From Linnemannia hyalina (taxonomy: Eukaryota > Mortierellomycota > Mortierellomycetes > Mortierellales > Mortierellaceae), in the NCBI GenBank assembly GCA_019671135.1, contig JAHRHY010000002.1:744001-808000 (forward strand): a stretch of DNA of 64,000 nt, written 5' to 3'. Made by a program: the position numbers and the translations under genes. Of this stretch, positions 11,498 through 23,900 are shown piece after piece (positions within the stretch are counted from its first letter, which is position 1; the number at the start of each line of letters is the position of its first letter). The notes under the pieces were generated by a model. It was not told where the DNA came from. It did no database searches and was given only the letters and a program-made list of their open reading frames with translations.

Positions 11498-12747
11498 AGA
11501 GAGAGAGAGAAAATTCTTACCTTCAGGAATAAAGGCGACAACACAACCCATGAGGGTGACAAGAAGAACATTCACAGGCATGAACTCGGGATACTTGACA
11601 TGGAGGAACCCAGCCCAGTAGGAGAGAATAAGTATAGCTAAGAGGATGGTCAAACAGACAATGATGCGGACAAAGCGACTAATCTCCAGCTGGATAATCG
11701 TCACCTTCTCCTTGCGGCCCGTCGTCAGTTTGTTGATGCGGCCCATTAGGGTATCGTTTCCCTTCAGAACTACCACGCCGACACAGGACCCCTGAACGAC
11801 ATGAGTTCCCATGAATGCAATGTTCTTGGACTCCAAAAAGTTTTCGTCGGTGTAGTGTGTGGCTCCCTCGATGGCTTCACTCTCTCCGGTGAGTACTGCA
11901 CGGTCAAAGCGAGTGTCGTTCGAGGCCTTGACGAGACGCAGATCGGCAGGGACCTTGTTTCCGAGAGAGAGACTGACGCGATCGCCGACAACAAGAGTCG
12001 AGGCAGGGACCTTGACCAACTGGCCGTCGCGGATGACCATGCAATCGGCAGGGATCATGTCCATGATGGATGACATGACCTTGGCGGTAGAGTAGTCTTG
12101 GAAAGCCGAGAAACTTGCTTGAAGGAAAATAACAAATATCTTGAAAACCGAACAAAAAAAGTTGAAGGAGCAAAAAAACAAAGTGTTAGCAGTTTTCCTA
12201 GATGGAGCGTTATTTTTCTAATTGAGTGCATAAACAAGTGTTCCAAAATGAAGCTTACAACTAGAATGGCTAAAGCCAGGTTGGTGGGGATGGGCTCGGG
12301 CTGAAGAATGGGCGCCCAGCAGACGAAGAAAGTAATGACACCGATCCAAAGGACCGAGCAGAATCCTCCAAACACATAGCCAAGGGCCTTCTTGATGTAG
12401 TTGGGCTTGCGGGTATCCAAAGTGTTTGGCCCATCCACAGACAAGCGGCGCTGAGCTTCAGCCTGGGACAAACCGAGAGTTTCGTTTGTGTTGAAGCGGA
12501 GGCTGACCTCGGGGTTGGTGAGTTTGTGAAAGTCGATGGTTGAGAAAAAGTCGGTCTCTGGCTCAGCCACGTCGTCGTCTTTGCCCTTGTTCTTGCCCTT
12601 GGAGGTCTTGAAGTCGCCGGTCTTGTTGGAGCGCTGGGTCTCAGTAACTTGCATGGACAGGGTGCGGAACTCGATGGGGACAGTATGTCCATTGGCGCGC
12701 TCCATCGTTTGGGTTCGAACGAGGTCTAGCGACTGGTCCTTGCCCAT
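9046..12747 (-). CDS. P-type cation ATPase, type IIC (Na,K-ATPase alpha-like)
   Basis: An ATP-driven cation pump, most likely in the plasma membrane. Three exons, 12747-12259, 12139-11521 and 11288-9046, keep phase and give about 1,116 aa. Motifs in order are actuator 'LTGESEAIEG', M4 'FIPEGMPV' (completed across the exon 2-3 joint), the phosphorylation motif 'SDKTGTLTEN' (Asp near residue 411), 'FFMVTGDFG' and the hinge 'GDGVNDAPAL'. The C-terminal half has 'GQCVTFVALVIMQW' and 'LLDEIRKLMLR', equivalents of Na,K-ATPase 'CHTAFFVSIVVVQW' and 'YDEVRKLIIRR'. This places it in type IIC rather than fungal ENA (IID) or PMA1 (IIIA). Such pumps are known mainly in animals and some early fungi. No beta-subunit gene is in the window. 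Ion specificity is not readable from the sequence by eye. Intron 2 carries an A32(GA)n tract (11463-11510). Confidence 0.93.
11463..11510 (-). repeat. Poly-A / (GA)n tract in ATPase intron 2
   Basis: A run of about 30 A followed by (GA)8 on the plus strand. On the coding strand this is a long (TC)nTn pyrimidine tract just after the donor, which may influence splicing. Confidence 0.8.
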
Positions 12748-15090
12748 GGTCTTTTTTTATGTGCTTGTAGGTGAAGTGGAGGGAGAGTTGAGTGAGAGAA
12801 AGGGGAGGAAGAAGGAGAGCAGGCAAGAGAGGTGTCGGAGCAGAAGATGAAAAGTAGAATTGAGGACGAGAGCGGAGGAGTCGAAAGAAACAAGTAAAAA
12901 AGTAGAAGACAGCGGCCACTACTTATCTCATCCATGCCATTGCCAATAAGCAACAATCATCGAGAAGATAGCCCGAAAGGTACGCCTTATTTCACTCAGA
13001 AAGCCAATTTGTGCATCGATGAACAAGTGCAAGTCTTTATGTGGTACTCCGCAACAGCACTGCAGTAGCAGCCGCCGCTTTTTTTTTTGGACTTGGGGTC
13101 GCTCAATGGTCTACTGGATAGCTCTGCACGCTACTGCAACCATGTACCTATTTGCGAAGAGACCAAAAAGATGCATCAAGGACATCTCTCCTTCATCCCT
13201 CCTCCCCTCTTTTCTCATCTCCTCAACGCCCATCATTGCACCAGCTGAGAAAGGGAAAAAAAGAATGAAATGAGGGATTAGTTTGTCGAGCTCTACCAAA
13301 GTTCAGTCAAGGAGTGGTCAATAATAATCGCGCATTTTCGTGTTCAGAAAAGATACACGTTGTCGTGGTCGCATGTTATTTTTATGCTGTGTGTGGTGCA
13401 TGTCGTGCAGCAGAGGCAACGGCCCTTCGATCGAACGACAAAGGCTTCGAACTAAAGATCTAATTATTGTGCAGTGAGGCATTTTTGTTTTTATTGTTCT
13501 TGTAAGTGCATTGGTGTGGTGGTGGTCACTGGAAGGTTTGAACTCTGTTCTTGATTCGCGCGACACTCAGCATTACCGAATAGCGAGAACTGCTGGAATC
13601 TGCAGCAACTCTCGGTCGAGACTCGACAAGCGTCGTCTTCTATGCCTTGATCCCTACCAAACCCCGCCATCTTACTTCCATTTTTTCATTTTTTTGACGG
13701 ATATGTCATGCGAGATGGAGCCCAATTGCGCCCATCTGTATTTGAGAAGGGGTTCTAGAGTTGTAGACGATAGGGCGAGTGGTGTAAGGCGCGTAGTGCA
13801 TAGTTTTGGTGAGTCCTGTAGTATCGTCTGCTCGTCCCTTCACACTTTTATGGAGGTGGAACAGTGAAGAGTAAGTATCGCAGGATGTGAGGAGGTGAAG
13901 TGGAGTGAAAGGCTTCGTGTAGGCGGAAGAGAAAATAAAAAAAAAAAAGAGGAAGAGGGCAACGATATTTATGTCGTTTTTCATTCATCATGCCTCAACC
14001 TCAGTCCTTCTATTCCCCACACTTCCCACTTCCTACCCTTCTCTTTTTTCTTTCAGCGCATGAATTAGCTCTTGGAGGAGACCATCAAATGCCTCATGGA
14101 GCACAAACAAACAAAAAGGCGCAACTTATTGTTGTGTTTGCTTTGGGCCATGCAGCCATGCGGCATTTTTCACCTTTGTGGCGAAGGCTGCATTTTATCA
14201 CGTGACCTGGCCCTCTTGTTGTGAATGCAAACCTCGCCGAGGTAAGAAAACCAGGCGTCTGCAGCACAAGGCTCGCCCCATGCCCATACATGTTATCCAT
14301 GTACTCCTCCTCTTCTTTAACCCATTAGACCCATAGACCCAATTGTGAATTGTAGATAATAAAAGAGAGAAAACACCCCAGAGGGTGTGCCAAAAATTGG
14401 GTCGACCCAGGCGGAAAGCCAGAGCCAAGAGCACAAGGCCCTTGACCCCGATTGAATAACTCTCTACCTTGGACAGGTCGACCACCAAATAGTGTTTTTT
14501 GAATACAAAAAAGCACTCCAAGCATTCGAAAAAAAGTGAACACTCAAAGTCTTCCAGGTACCAAAACAACTATTTTCCAGTAATAAAAAGGAGCTCCAGC
14601 GTTGACACTCTCGGAAAAGACCTCATTGAGATGCCATCACATCGTTGTTCCATTTCTAGTAGTTTACAGGAAAAGAGGAAGCAGAAAGAAAACAGAGTTC
14701 CTTCCTACTCCGTTCGTTGCCTTGTTTTTTTTACCCAGATCGGCCTTGGCTATCGTAGCTTTCTTCCTCGGGACATGTCCTTTAATGCGAAAAGGCAGTT
14801 TTGTGTGATTCTTTTTTCTATGAAGAAGCAAATCAAGGATTGCTGACGAGTAAAACTTTTATTTAGTCTGAGTGACAGGGCGCAAGAGTTCCAATCGACG
14901 TCACTTTCGATCACGTGCAAGGTGTAGACACTCTGGTCTGCAAGCGCCAAGCGTCCTTTCTCGTTCAGGAACACATTCGAGGCAGGCACCAGACATCACG
15001 GACATCACAACCCACAAGGGAACGGACGACGAACAGACGAAAAAACGAACAATACTACGTCAAACAATACCCCATCCATCTATCTCAACT
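12748..15090. other. Divergent intergenic region between the ATPase and PPP1R21-like genes
   Basis: About 2.3 kb without a supportable gene. A perfect TCACGTGA palindrome lies at 14198-14205. Near the downstream gene there is a cluster of CCAAT (14891-14895), a CRE-like CGACGTCAC (14897-14905) and CACGTG (14912-14917), 174-200 bp upstream of its ATG. The segment 14320-14580 has a denser, gene-like base mix, but all frames are short. Confidence 0.5.
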
Positions 15091-18000
15091 ATGAACGACT
15101 CGGAGGAATTGGCAGAAAAGTACCACAAGCTCTTCCAGGACTACACGCGGTATTTCCTCCATTCTGTTTCGCGCGACAAGACACTCTCGTCAAGAAAAAC
15201 GACCCATGAAATACTGCCAACACAAATGCTCCTAGCACCTCATACATGCTAACTGACGTTTCATTGGATCTATATTTCCTGTTAGTATCAAGGCACAGCA
15301 TGCTGTTCTCAAAAAGGCCGTGCTCAAGGTAGCGTATCAATGGTCCGCATTCATCACTTTTTTTCGACGTTCGCTGCGCCTGTTCTTCATTGATTTTAAC
15401 AACCGCTTGTCAACTGATCATTTCTAGGAGCAAACAGAGAACACCGCGATGCAGACAGCAATGAAAGAGAAGGAGCAGGAAGTCAGAAAGGTGTTTGCCC
15501 TTGATATACACGATGGTCTCCATGCACTTAGGGTTGATGAATACCTTACTAACCATGTCCTTTTCAATTGAACCGCGAGTAGTCGCTTCAAGATCTGGAT
15601 CTACTTACCTTCCACAACCAGCGACTGACAAAGCGCATAGAAAACCTGCAGAACCAGACAGCCACGGTATGTGTCAATACGCAACGAATGTGATGTGAAC
15701 CTGTGTGATATAGTCGATCGAGAGTTTCCTCCGCTGACCTTTGCTGCATTGAATTGGAATCCAAACGATTGTAGAAATCAGGAGGTTCATGGCTTATGGG
15801 AGGCGGATCTGTCAAGAAGGAGCTGGAAAAGTCACAGACAACACTGGAGGCCGCCACGATAGACCTTCAAGCCAAGATTGAAGAGAATGGTAGCATCTTT
15901 GTTGCAGACAGTATGAGTGTGATCACGTCAGGGAAGGAGAATGAAGTCACGACTGACACACCTTATTCATGACTGTAGAGAACCTTCACCAACAACTCTA
16001 TGAGATTAACGCATTATACCCAAGACATGTCACCGAGCTCCAAGGCAAGATTCAGGCTTTGGAGAAGCAAAACCAGGAACTTCAGGTATGACTTCTATTA
16101 TTGTTTTTGCATGGGCTCAACGGAACAATGAGATGACCACTGAAGGGCAATTCGTTAACCATACTCCCCTATTATTCGCTCTACTTCTCTCAATCGAATA
16201 GGTGGATGTCCAACGCGCTGGAGTTGCCAACGAAGACACAATTGCCATGATTCGGAAGGAAAAGGAATCCGTGGAAAAAGAGCTCGGAATGATTCGAGAC
16301 GCGCTTGCAGGGTAGGTCAGCTCGAAAGATTTGGAGTTGTGCAATCAGCGTATCTCACGCATGTTCTAACGATGGCCCACTGTGATATTAGCCAGCTTAA
16401 GGATGAGCAACGGTCTAGCCAAACCCTGCGAGACAAGGTCGAGCGGCTTGAGAACGAGATTGAGCGATTGTCAAAAGTCGAGGTCGAGCTGGAGGCGCTT
16501 CAGGGCGAACACTCAAAACTGCAAGGCGAGCTCGAGACGCTGAAGTGGATTTCGTCGGAACTATCACAGCTTCAAGAGTCTTTTCACAAACTGGAACAGG
16601 AAAAGGTTCAAATTGACAGGGCCCATGCACAACTGTCGCAGCAACACACAGCGCTGAAACACGCGGAGGAGAGCGCCAGGAGAACCCTGGCTCAGGTTCA
16701 AGACAGCTTGAGAGCTGCCCAGGACCAAAGCCGGAGACTGACCCAGGACTTGGAGGCGGTCCGAGGAGAGGCTTACGATCGCGATCAAAATCGGCTGAAC
16801 CACATCCAGCAACTCGAATCGGAGCTGGCGAGTGTCCGACAGGAACAGGAGCAACTCAAGGGTCAGTATGAGGAACTTAAGGTGGCGGAGCAAACAGCAA
16901 AAGCAGGAGAGTCCCAAACCAAAGCTGAGCTCGCAAAGGACCTCTCCAACATGGAGTCTAACCTGGTAGCTACGGCAGCCAAGGTGAAAGAGTTGGAGGA
17001 AGTACGAGCGTCTCTCGAGAAGGAGCTGATTGAAACCAAGGAAGCTCTCAAGGCAGAGCAAGAAAAGGCCACCGCTGTGACCCATGAAGCACCAAAAGAG
17101 GACAGTAATGTCGACAACGAGGCCAAGACAGAGCCAGAGGACAACCACGTCACAGAAGAAGAAGGCGCCGAGAAGGACAAAGCTCCGCTTTCAAAGAAGG
17201 CTAGGAAAAAGAAGGCAGCCGTTGCCGCCGCCGCCGCCGCAGCAGCAGCAGCAGCTGCAGCCGCCACCGCGGCTGGCGTCAAGGAAGAGAAGACCGCAGA
17301 CGAGCCAAGCGAGGACCCCAAGGCCACCAAAAGCACTGGAGACAATAGACCGGATACGGAGGTGCAGGCCGAGCAGGAGTCGCGGAGACGGCAGGATATT
17401 GCCCAGGCCAAGAAGGAAGTGGAAGAGTCTTTCAATTCTGAGATCGAGTCCCTTCGGGCAAAAATCGAGGCATCTCAGGAAGCAGACGCCACCCAGCAAG
17501 CGAAATTGACTGCAGTTCAAGGTAACTATTTGAACAGTTATTTGAGTTTGCAAAAGTGTACAGTTTATGAATCTCATTAACAACGATATTGCTCATTATT
17601 CAACTACATGTATAGCCGCGTTGGAGGCCGCCAAGGACGAAAAGGAGTCGCTGTCGAGCTCACTGGAGATGCATGTTGACCTGACTATGCAGCTGCAACA
17701 AGAAGTCGAAGAGATGAAATCCAGCCTGGTATGCTGCACTATATGCGCCAAGGTAGTTTTCACTATCCCAAGCAGCTCGGACGTTAACCATTTTACCTGT
17801 ATTTCATTGTAGGCCAAAGCGCAGCTTGTGAGGAGATCCCCTGTCATGAACCAAGATGACGATGACGAGCCACTCGTGCGGACGCGACAGATGAGCGGCG
17901 CACAAGGAAACAAAGGCGACCGTACGCCTCAACGAGCATCGACCCCTGTACCAACGGCTGCACCTACGGAGAGCAGCAAGGCTGTGGAGGTCAAGGACGA

Positions 18001-18589
18001 GTCGACCCAAGTGGAAATAGTCGAGGCTAGCGACAAGGCTGTGCAGTCCGAGAGTGTAGAACGCGTGGACGAGAGCACCCAAGTGGAAGTTACTGAAGGA
18101 TCTGTTACCAAAGCAGAGTCTTCAGCAGAGACCGAGACGCCAGATAAAGCCAAGGACTCGGAGGATGTGGCGGAGAGTAGGGAAGTCAGTACTGGAGTTT
18201 CGGGAAATGCTGTGAGAGCTATTGATGATGTACCGACGACGAGGTCGATGTTGGGACAGGAAGCGATCAACTCGACAGGGGCAAGCACAAACCATCAAGC
18301 CAACCGTGAGTTCCTGATCAAGAAGCACTACGAAGTCAAGGTCCAGAATATTACGGAGCAGCTGCAGCTGTCGGATGGACGGTATGCACGACTTCACAAG
18401 GAGTTTGGGATGCTGAAGGGGCTGCTGTTGGAGACTGTCCGGGATAAGGAAGCGATGGGCAAGGAGTACCAGCAATTGCAGGCCAAGAACGAGCTGTTGC
18501 AGGAGGAGCTAGCTGCGGCCAAGGAGGACAATCGGGCGCAGGTCGAGACGATGACCAACTTTATGAAGAGTCTTGACCAAGGAATATAA
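15091..18589 (+). CDS. PPP1R21-like coiled-coil protein (FERRY complex subunit homologue)
   Basis: In animals PPP1R21 (Fy-2) is a subunit of the Rab5-effector FERRY complex on early endosomes. Ten exons, 15091-15149, 15286-15328, 15428-15490, 15583-15666, 15775-15889, 15979-16085, 16202-16311, 16392-17521, 17616-17728 and 17813-18589, give about 866 aa with all phases correct. The N-terminus 'ELAEKYHKLFQDYTRIKAQ' matches the KLRAQ domain (human 'ELQGKYQKLAQEYSKLRAQ'), followed by 'LTFHNQRLTKRIENLQ' and 'IEENENLHQQLYE'. The C-terminus 'NREFLIKKHYEVKV' and 'LTEQLQLSD'-like text matches human 'REDLIKNHYMARIVELTSQLQLAD'. The middle (about residues 215-600) is only coiled coil, a KKARKKKA patch and a poly-Ala run of about 14; the helical middle domain of the animal protein is not seen. 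The start follows clean upstream sequence, and the short 5' exons fit. Confidence 0.87.
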
Positions 18590-19244
18590 TAATATATAAT
18601 ACTGTCAGTCTGTCAGAGTGTGTGGCTAATGCTTGTGGTTGTGAGACAGACAGACAACTCCAAGGGATGGATAAATTTTTGAATGGAACCTTGCTTCAAA
18701 TTCTTTGTCCCTTCCCTCCCGCCCCTTTTTTCCTTTCTTCATTCTTTTCCTTTCCTTTGCCCTTGCTTGCTTCACACTCTACTCCACTCACTCTTCTTCC
18801 TCCAATTCTCGCCCACTACGCATATTTCCTATACCCCTCTCACACAACACAACCAGGACTCCACGCCAAACACCGCATCCACTTGCCTCACAAACCTACT
18901 CCTGTATGTTCCTTCTGTCATTCAAAGAACGTAGAGCGAAACCATTATGTCTCTCGCGTATTATGCAGGGCTAGGAGTATATATAAACACCGCCAAAGCG
19001 CTAAAAACACAGCTGGAGCGATCAGGATGATGCAGCATACAAGGGGATGGACTTGACCCTCACTTTGCATCTGGAATCCGCGAACAGTGGCAATCACGTC
19101 GGTCATTTCAGCGCCCTCAAAGGATGACCAACCTGGAGGCTGAATGTTGTTCATTCGCATAGAGTGTTCACGACTCAAAGGCAAGCAAGCCCTTCTAACA
19201 TGGTGTGTGTACGCTTCGTCTTTCCCTGCTAGCTTCTATCTGTC
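18590..19244. other. Intergenic region with a TATA-like box
   Basis: Pyrimidine-rich; no gene is seen. A GTATATATAAAC element at 18978-18989 lies 256 bp upstream of the glycosyltransferase ATG and could serve it if the 5' UTR is long. Confidence 0.35.
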
Positions 19245-20855
19245 ATGGTCGGGATACCACAGCCAGCCCTCAGGCTGCTTCGCTTCGCTGTTCTAGTATA
19301 CCTCGCAGGATCGGTCGTATTCACACTGCACTATGTGTTTGTTCGGTACAGAGAACCGCAATTGAACCAAGCAGCCAAGCCGCGATCGCTCGTTGAGCCA
19401 GGACAAGCTACGTTCGACGTCGAAAGCATGGTCTACTCCAATCAAATCATGAACTGGAAGAGTACGGCGACAACTGGTTATCTCCCTTGGTGTCCAAATA
19501 CAATGAAGCTGCAATCGCTCTATGATTATTGTGTGTGCTCACAACAAACGTGTTGACTTAGCCTTTCGTTCTTACATATTTAGCGCCGGGAACATATCCC
19601 GAACACAAGATTGAGGAAGACACAGTGATCCACAAGGTCTTTTCCAACACGATACAGCCATCCAAGGTTCTCCCCTACTATTTCAAGGCTGGTCGGGAAT
19701 TCGACCCTGAATCCGTTACCATTACGACCTTGATCACCTTCGACAGATACCCAGTCTTCAGCAAACTGGTTACCAACTATCAGGGACCAATCTCGGTCAC
19801 CATCCACATCAATGATGATGAGAACCGGGACGAGAACTTGTCAAAGCTGCACGACATGTACAACTCCAACCCAAACATGAAGGAGTTTGTCGATGTCCAT
19901 GTCGTCGTCGACAAGTTTGATCGACAGTTCAATATGTGGCGTAATGTCGCCAGGTTCTTTGCGCGCTCTAATTACTTTATGATGCTCGATGGTAAGGTCT
20001 AGAACTTGATGCTTGTATTCCTGAAGAGTGTTACTCGCTTCTTTACTTTGTATGCCTCTCTGACCTACGCTCTCCTCCACTTGATATGGCATATAGTCGA
20101 CTTCCACATCTGCACCAACTTGCAACACCACCTCTCACTCGACCCAGAGGCAAAACGACTGATGAAGTCAGGAGTGGCGGTGCTATTGCCCGCGTTTGAA
20201 TATGTCGACCAGGAAGACGGCATTGACTCTGCGACATTCCCCAAGGACAAGGACTCTGTCTACAAGCTGGTCCAGGAGAAGAAGTTGACCATCTTTCACG
20301 ACTTTTTCCTGAAGGGTCATAATGCGACTGACTACGAGCGGTGGTACAAGACGGACTCTGTGTACAAGGTGACCGCCTACCAGCACTCGTACGAGCCCTA
20401 TGTCATACTGAAGAAGGAGGGCACTCCTTGGTGCGACGAGCGTTTTGTTGGATACGGCGCAAACAAAGCTGTAAGTGGAGCGGAGCAGTCAATAGGCAAC
20501 CTTGATGAACAGGGTTAAGAAAAGTGTGGGAGCAATGGAGTTCTGACAATGCCTTCATTTTCCTTTGTTCTTGGTCTAGGCATGCCTGTTTGAGATCTAC
20601 ATCTCGGGCATCGACTACTACGTTCTCCCTCGCGACTTTATCATCCATCAGTCGCACCCTTACAAGGAGGAGACGCGGAAACAGGAGCGGAAGTATAATC
20701 GCAAGTTATACCAAAACTTCCAAGAGGAGGTCTGCTTCCGGTACGCAAAGAGCTTTATTGCTGCCAATACGTGGGCCCAGCCCAAGGCGGATAATCTCAA
20801 GCAGCAGTGCAGCAAAATCAAGGGCTTTAGAATAGCCATGGCCACCTTTCAGTAA
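19245..20855 (+). CDS. Glycosyltransferase family 49 (LARGE/B4GAT1-like), type II membrane protein
   Basis: Predicted Golgi glycosyltransferase. Exons 19245-19530, 19584-19991, 20097-20470 and 20580-20855 give 447 aa. Residues about 9-30 form a single signal-anchor helix after a short basic N-terminus. The nucleotide-sugar-binding D-x-D is 'MLDVDFHI' (Asp231-Val-Asp233) and spans the exon 2-3 joint. Further GT49 blocks are 'WRNVARFFARSNYFMMLD', 'YEPYVILKKEGTPWCDERFVGYG' and 'YVLPRDFIIHQSHPY'. In animals relatives build matriglycan-type glucuronyl-xylosyl chains; the acceptor in fungi is not known to me, so only the class is called. The gene ends 128 bp before TANGO6. The first intron is 53 bp. 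Confidence 0.87.
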
Positions 20856-20892
20856 TCTCAGTAATAAAAATTAGTGGCGCTATCCAAACCTA

Positions 20893-20900
20893 CACGTGAC
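20893..20900 (+). promoter_or_regulatory. CACGTGAC element upstream of TANGO6/Rtp1
   Basis: A CACGTGAC box 84 bp before the TANGO6 ATG, in the 128 bp gap after the glycosyltransferase gene. It is the same core as upstream of the GCP5 and PPP1R21-like genes. Confidence 0.35.
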
Positions 20901-20983
20901 AGAAAGGTGTTCTTTGTGGTTCTTTTTTAACGTCGTGATCTTTTTTTTTGAATTGTTCACATCTTTATTCACATCACCTTCTC

Positions 20984-23900
20984 ATGGAACCGGCAATGGA
21001 TTCGCAGCAGCAGAGGCACAACGACACTCTTAATTCAGAAAACGCCGTTCAGCATGAGAGCCAGGATGCCAACACCAAAGTAGACACCAAAGAGTGTGCG
21101 GGGGAGTTGAATCTCAAAGTCAAGGAGGCAGCACTAAAGTCCGAGCTGAGGTCGATTCACACACTTGTTGGGAGGAAGCTTGATATCCAAAACAGTAAGC
21201 TATTAGGAACTCAAGGGCTGCACGAGCGGTTTAATATTATTGTCATTGTCACCCTGAAGCCTTTGACCGGCAGTGCTTACGACCTACGGCTTTTGTTCTG
21301 CGTTCTCTGTACGCTATAGTCGATCAGGAGCTGCGACAGCGACTGGAGGATCTTTCAGCTTTGCGCCTTCATAGCCATAACGACAAAGGGTCAGAGACAT
21401 CAAAAGCAAAGGAAGCAAGCGCAGTGACAGCGACAATGACGGGCGACGAGAAGACGATACCGGATTCTGACGAGAAGCCAGCAGCCGAACCTGTTGAGGA
21501 CGTGCGGACCGAATTTGTGCTTCAGTCGGTGGGGCTCCTTGCAAAGTTGGAAGAAGATTTGATGGCACTTGTGCGAGACAGAGGTAAGGATTATGGGAAT
21601 GCAGACTGCCTTGGATTCAAAGAGTCAAATAGTTTGTATCGCCGAAAAGAATGCGCAGAGATACCAATCAATAAATCGAAATTTCCATACGTGCTGGTTC
21701 CAAAATATATATATAGAGATCAACGACCCTGCGAACGATCAGGAGTTGCTGGGACTCATGGACCAGAGGATGATACACACTATGCTGGAGATTATTGTCT
21801 GCTGGGGAATATATCCCTGCCTGCTGCCAGGTGTGGGAACGCCGCTTAACCGTCGTGTACGATCAAACATTGCTCAGAAGGATCTCTTCACTGCAGGTCC
21901 AACAGCTAACAGGACTAGCGCTGATGCCAGTGCGACAGTTACGGATAAGCCTGTGGATCCGACAAAGTCTGCCAACACGCTTTGGGCCATTATCGAGCCT
22001 CTCGCCAAGATTGCGGTCGCCTATTCACCAAAAGCTTGCCGATTCACGACTATGGGGAGTATTTTGGCCAGCCGACACATTCCGGATCTGTATGCTGCAT
22101 TACTTCAGTTGGCGTATCGACCACTACCGAAGCCTGTTGTGCCCTATACCGACAGCGATGTCGACACGGCGGGCTTGGGAGTTCGGAGAAGTGATGCACC
22201 AACCAAGCTCTCCAAAGTCACACCAGGAAGTCTTTTGTCCAAAACGACAAAGGCATCACCAGTGGACAACAGCAGGACAAAGGAGAACGCTCGCCCAGTC
22301 AACCAACACTCACACTCCGTGATTCATGGCGACAGTGATCCGACCCGATCTCTGATGTTGCAACAAAAGGAGGAGAGCGCCAAACTATTCCACGACCTCT
22401 TTTGGAACACAGAAGCCTCAAGGTCACTCGAATCTCTTACAGTACTCCTGTCATCAGCCTCGCCCACACACCCAACGCCCGCCTGGATCAAGGGCGTCAG
22501 CGGGCGGTTTCTATCGCAGATTCTCCTTCGACCTGGTGGTGTCCGAGTGGTTCTCGAGTATATGCAGGGTGCAGGCGACACGGTCAAGTTGGATCAACTC
22601 GAGAGGATGGCAAAACTCGTCACCTCTGTCCCAGATCAGATGTCATCTGTTCACGAGTACTATCACACCATCTGTCCTGAGTTGCTGGAGATTCTAGAGA
22701 TGGACCTGAAGGCGTCTGGCAGTCTCGGACTGGAGCAGCTGAAGAAACTGACCATGACGAGGATCACACCCCCTAGTTCACAATTGATCCAGACAACTAA
22801 CTTTGTGGTCAGCAAGCTGCTGAGCAAGAACCCTGCAGTTGGGCAAGTCGAGATTGTGGCCAAAGAGGTTGAGCCGTTGTGGAAGTGGGGGACGCGAGCA
22901 CACAGGAAGGAGGAACCGAAGGCATCGGATACGGTTCCTCGGCAGGGGCATGAAGGCGAAAGTGGCGTGACAGTTGAGGATGCGGACGAAACTGGGGGGG
23001 ACGACGTTGGAGTCATTGGAGCTGCGAGTGGTTTAGACCCGATTGTGGCTTCCGAGTATGACGTGGTCAAGGCTGTGATGTTTTTATACACATTCTTGGT
23101 AGGAAACGAGCCTTCGCCGCCACTCTTCAAGGCCTTCCTTAGCCAAGCGAGTCTTGGACTCTACCAGCTGTACGAGTTTTCGAGTCAGGTCCGCTCGGTT
23201 CTTCGGGAAAAAGCCAAGGAGATTCTGATTGTGTACATGAGGATTTTGGATCCCAAGGAAACGATCGAGGTGCTAAAATCGATTGTGATGCGGCGTAGAG
23301 TGCCCGTGTCGAAGCTGAGGCCCTGGCAAACCCTTGTCAACTCGAGTGGGCAGCGAATTGGAGACCTGGTGGAAATGGGCAGTGTTGGCGAGAGCTATTA
23401 TGCTCCTGGACCCACAGGTGGAGCTGTCTTGCGCCGAAGAAGGTACTCTTGGTTCTCTACTTTTGTGATGGCTCGCCGAAGATGTTGAGTTTATTTTCCC
23501 CGTTCCCCTAGTATTAACTTTATCTTCACCGTTCATTCTACAACAATAGGTCACAGGATGTAAACGCGGCGACACAGCTCGAGCTGGACGTGGATGTGTT
23601 CTTAGACTTCTTGTCAGAAGTAGAGACATCTACCAACGAGGGTGAAATCCTAGGCGACCTATACATGTATCTCCTCGACGAGTATCAATCAGGAAAGGCG
23701 CGCGGAGCAAACGCCGTGTCTCCAAGAAGGTAACCATCACAGAGCTTGCGTCAGCGTCTTTGTTTTTCCCTTATATGCGAACTCATCCAGACTAACCACT
23801 GTCGCATGTTGACTTTTATGTAGGATGTTGACAACGTTGCAGCTGATTCTAAGCATGACACAGAAGCTGGGACCAAGTATCATGAAGAAAGTGACGCAGA

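Noticed and set aside
14198..14569. 123-codon minus-strand frame between the ATPase and PPP1R21-like genes
   Set aside because: Trp/Cys/Phe-rich with no motif; no supporting splice or promoter signal.
16863..17435. Ala/Ser-rich antisense frame over the PPP1R21-like gene
   Set aside because: Arises from the GCN repeats that encode poly-Ala and from coiled-coil codons.
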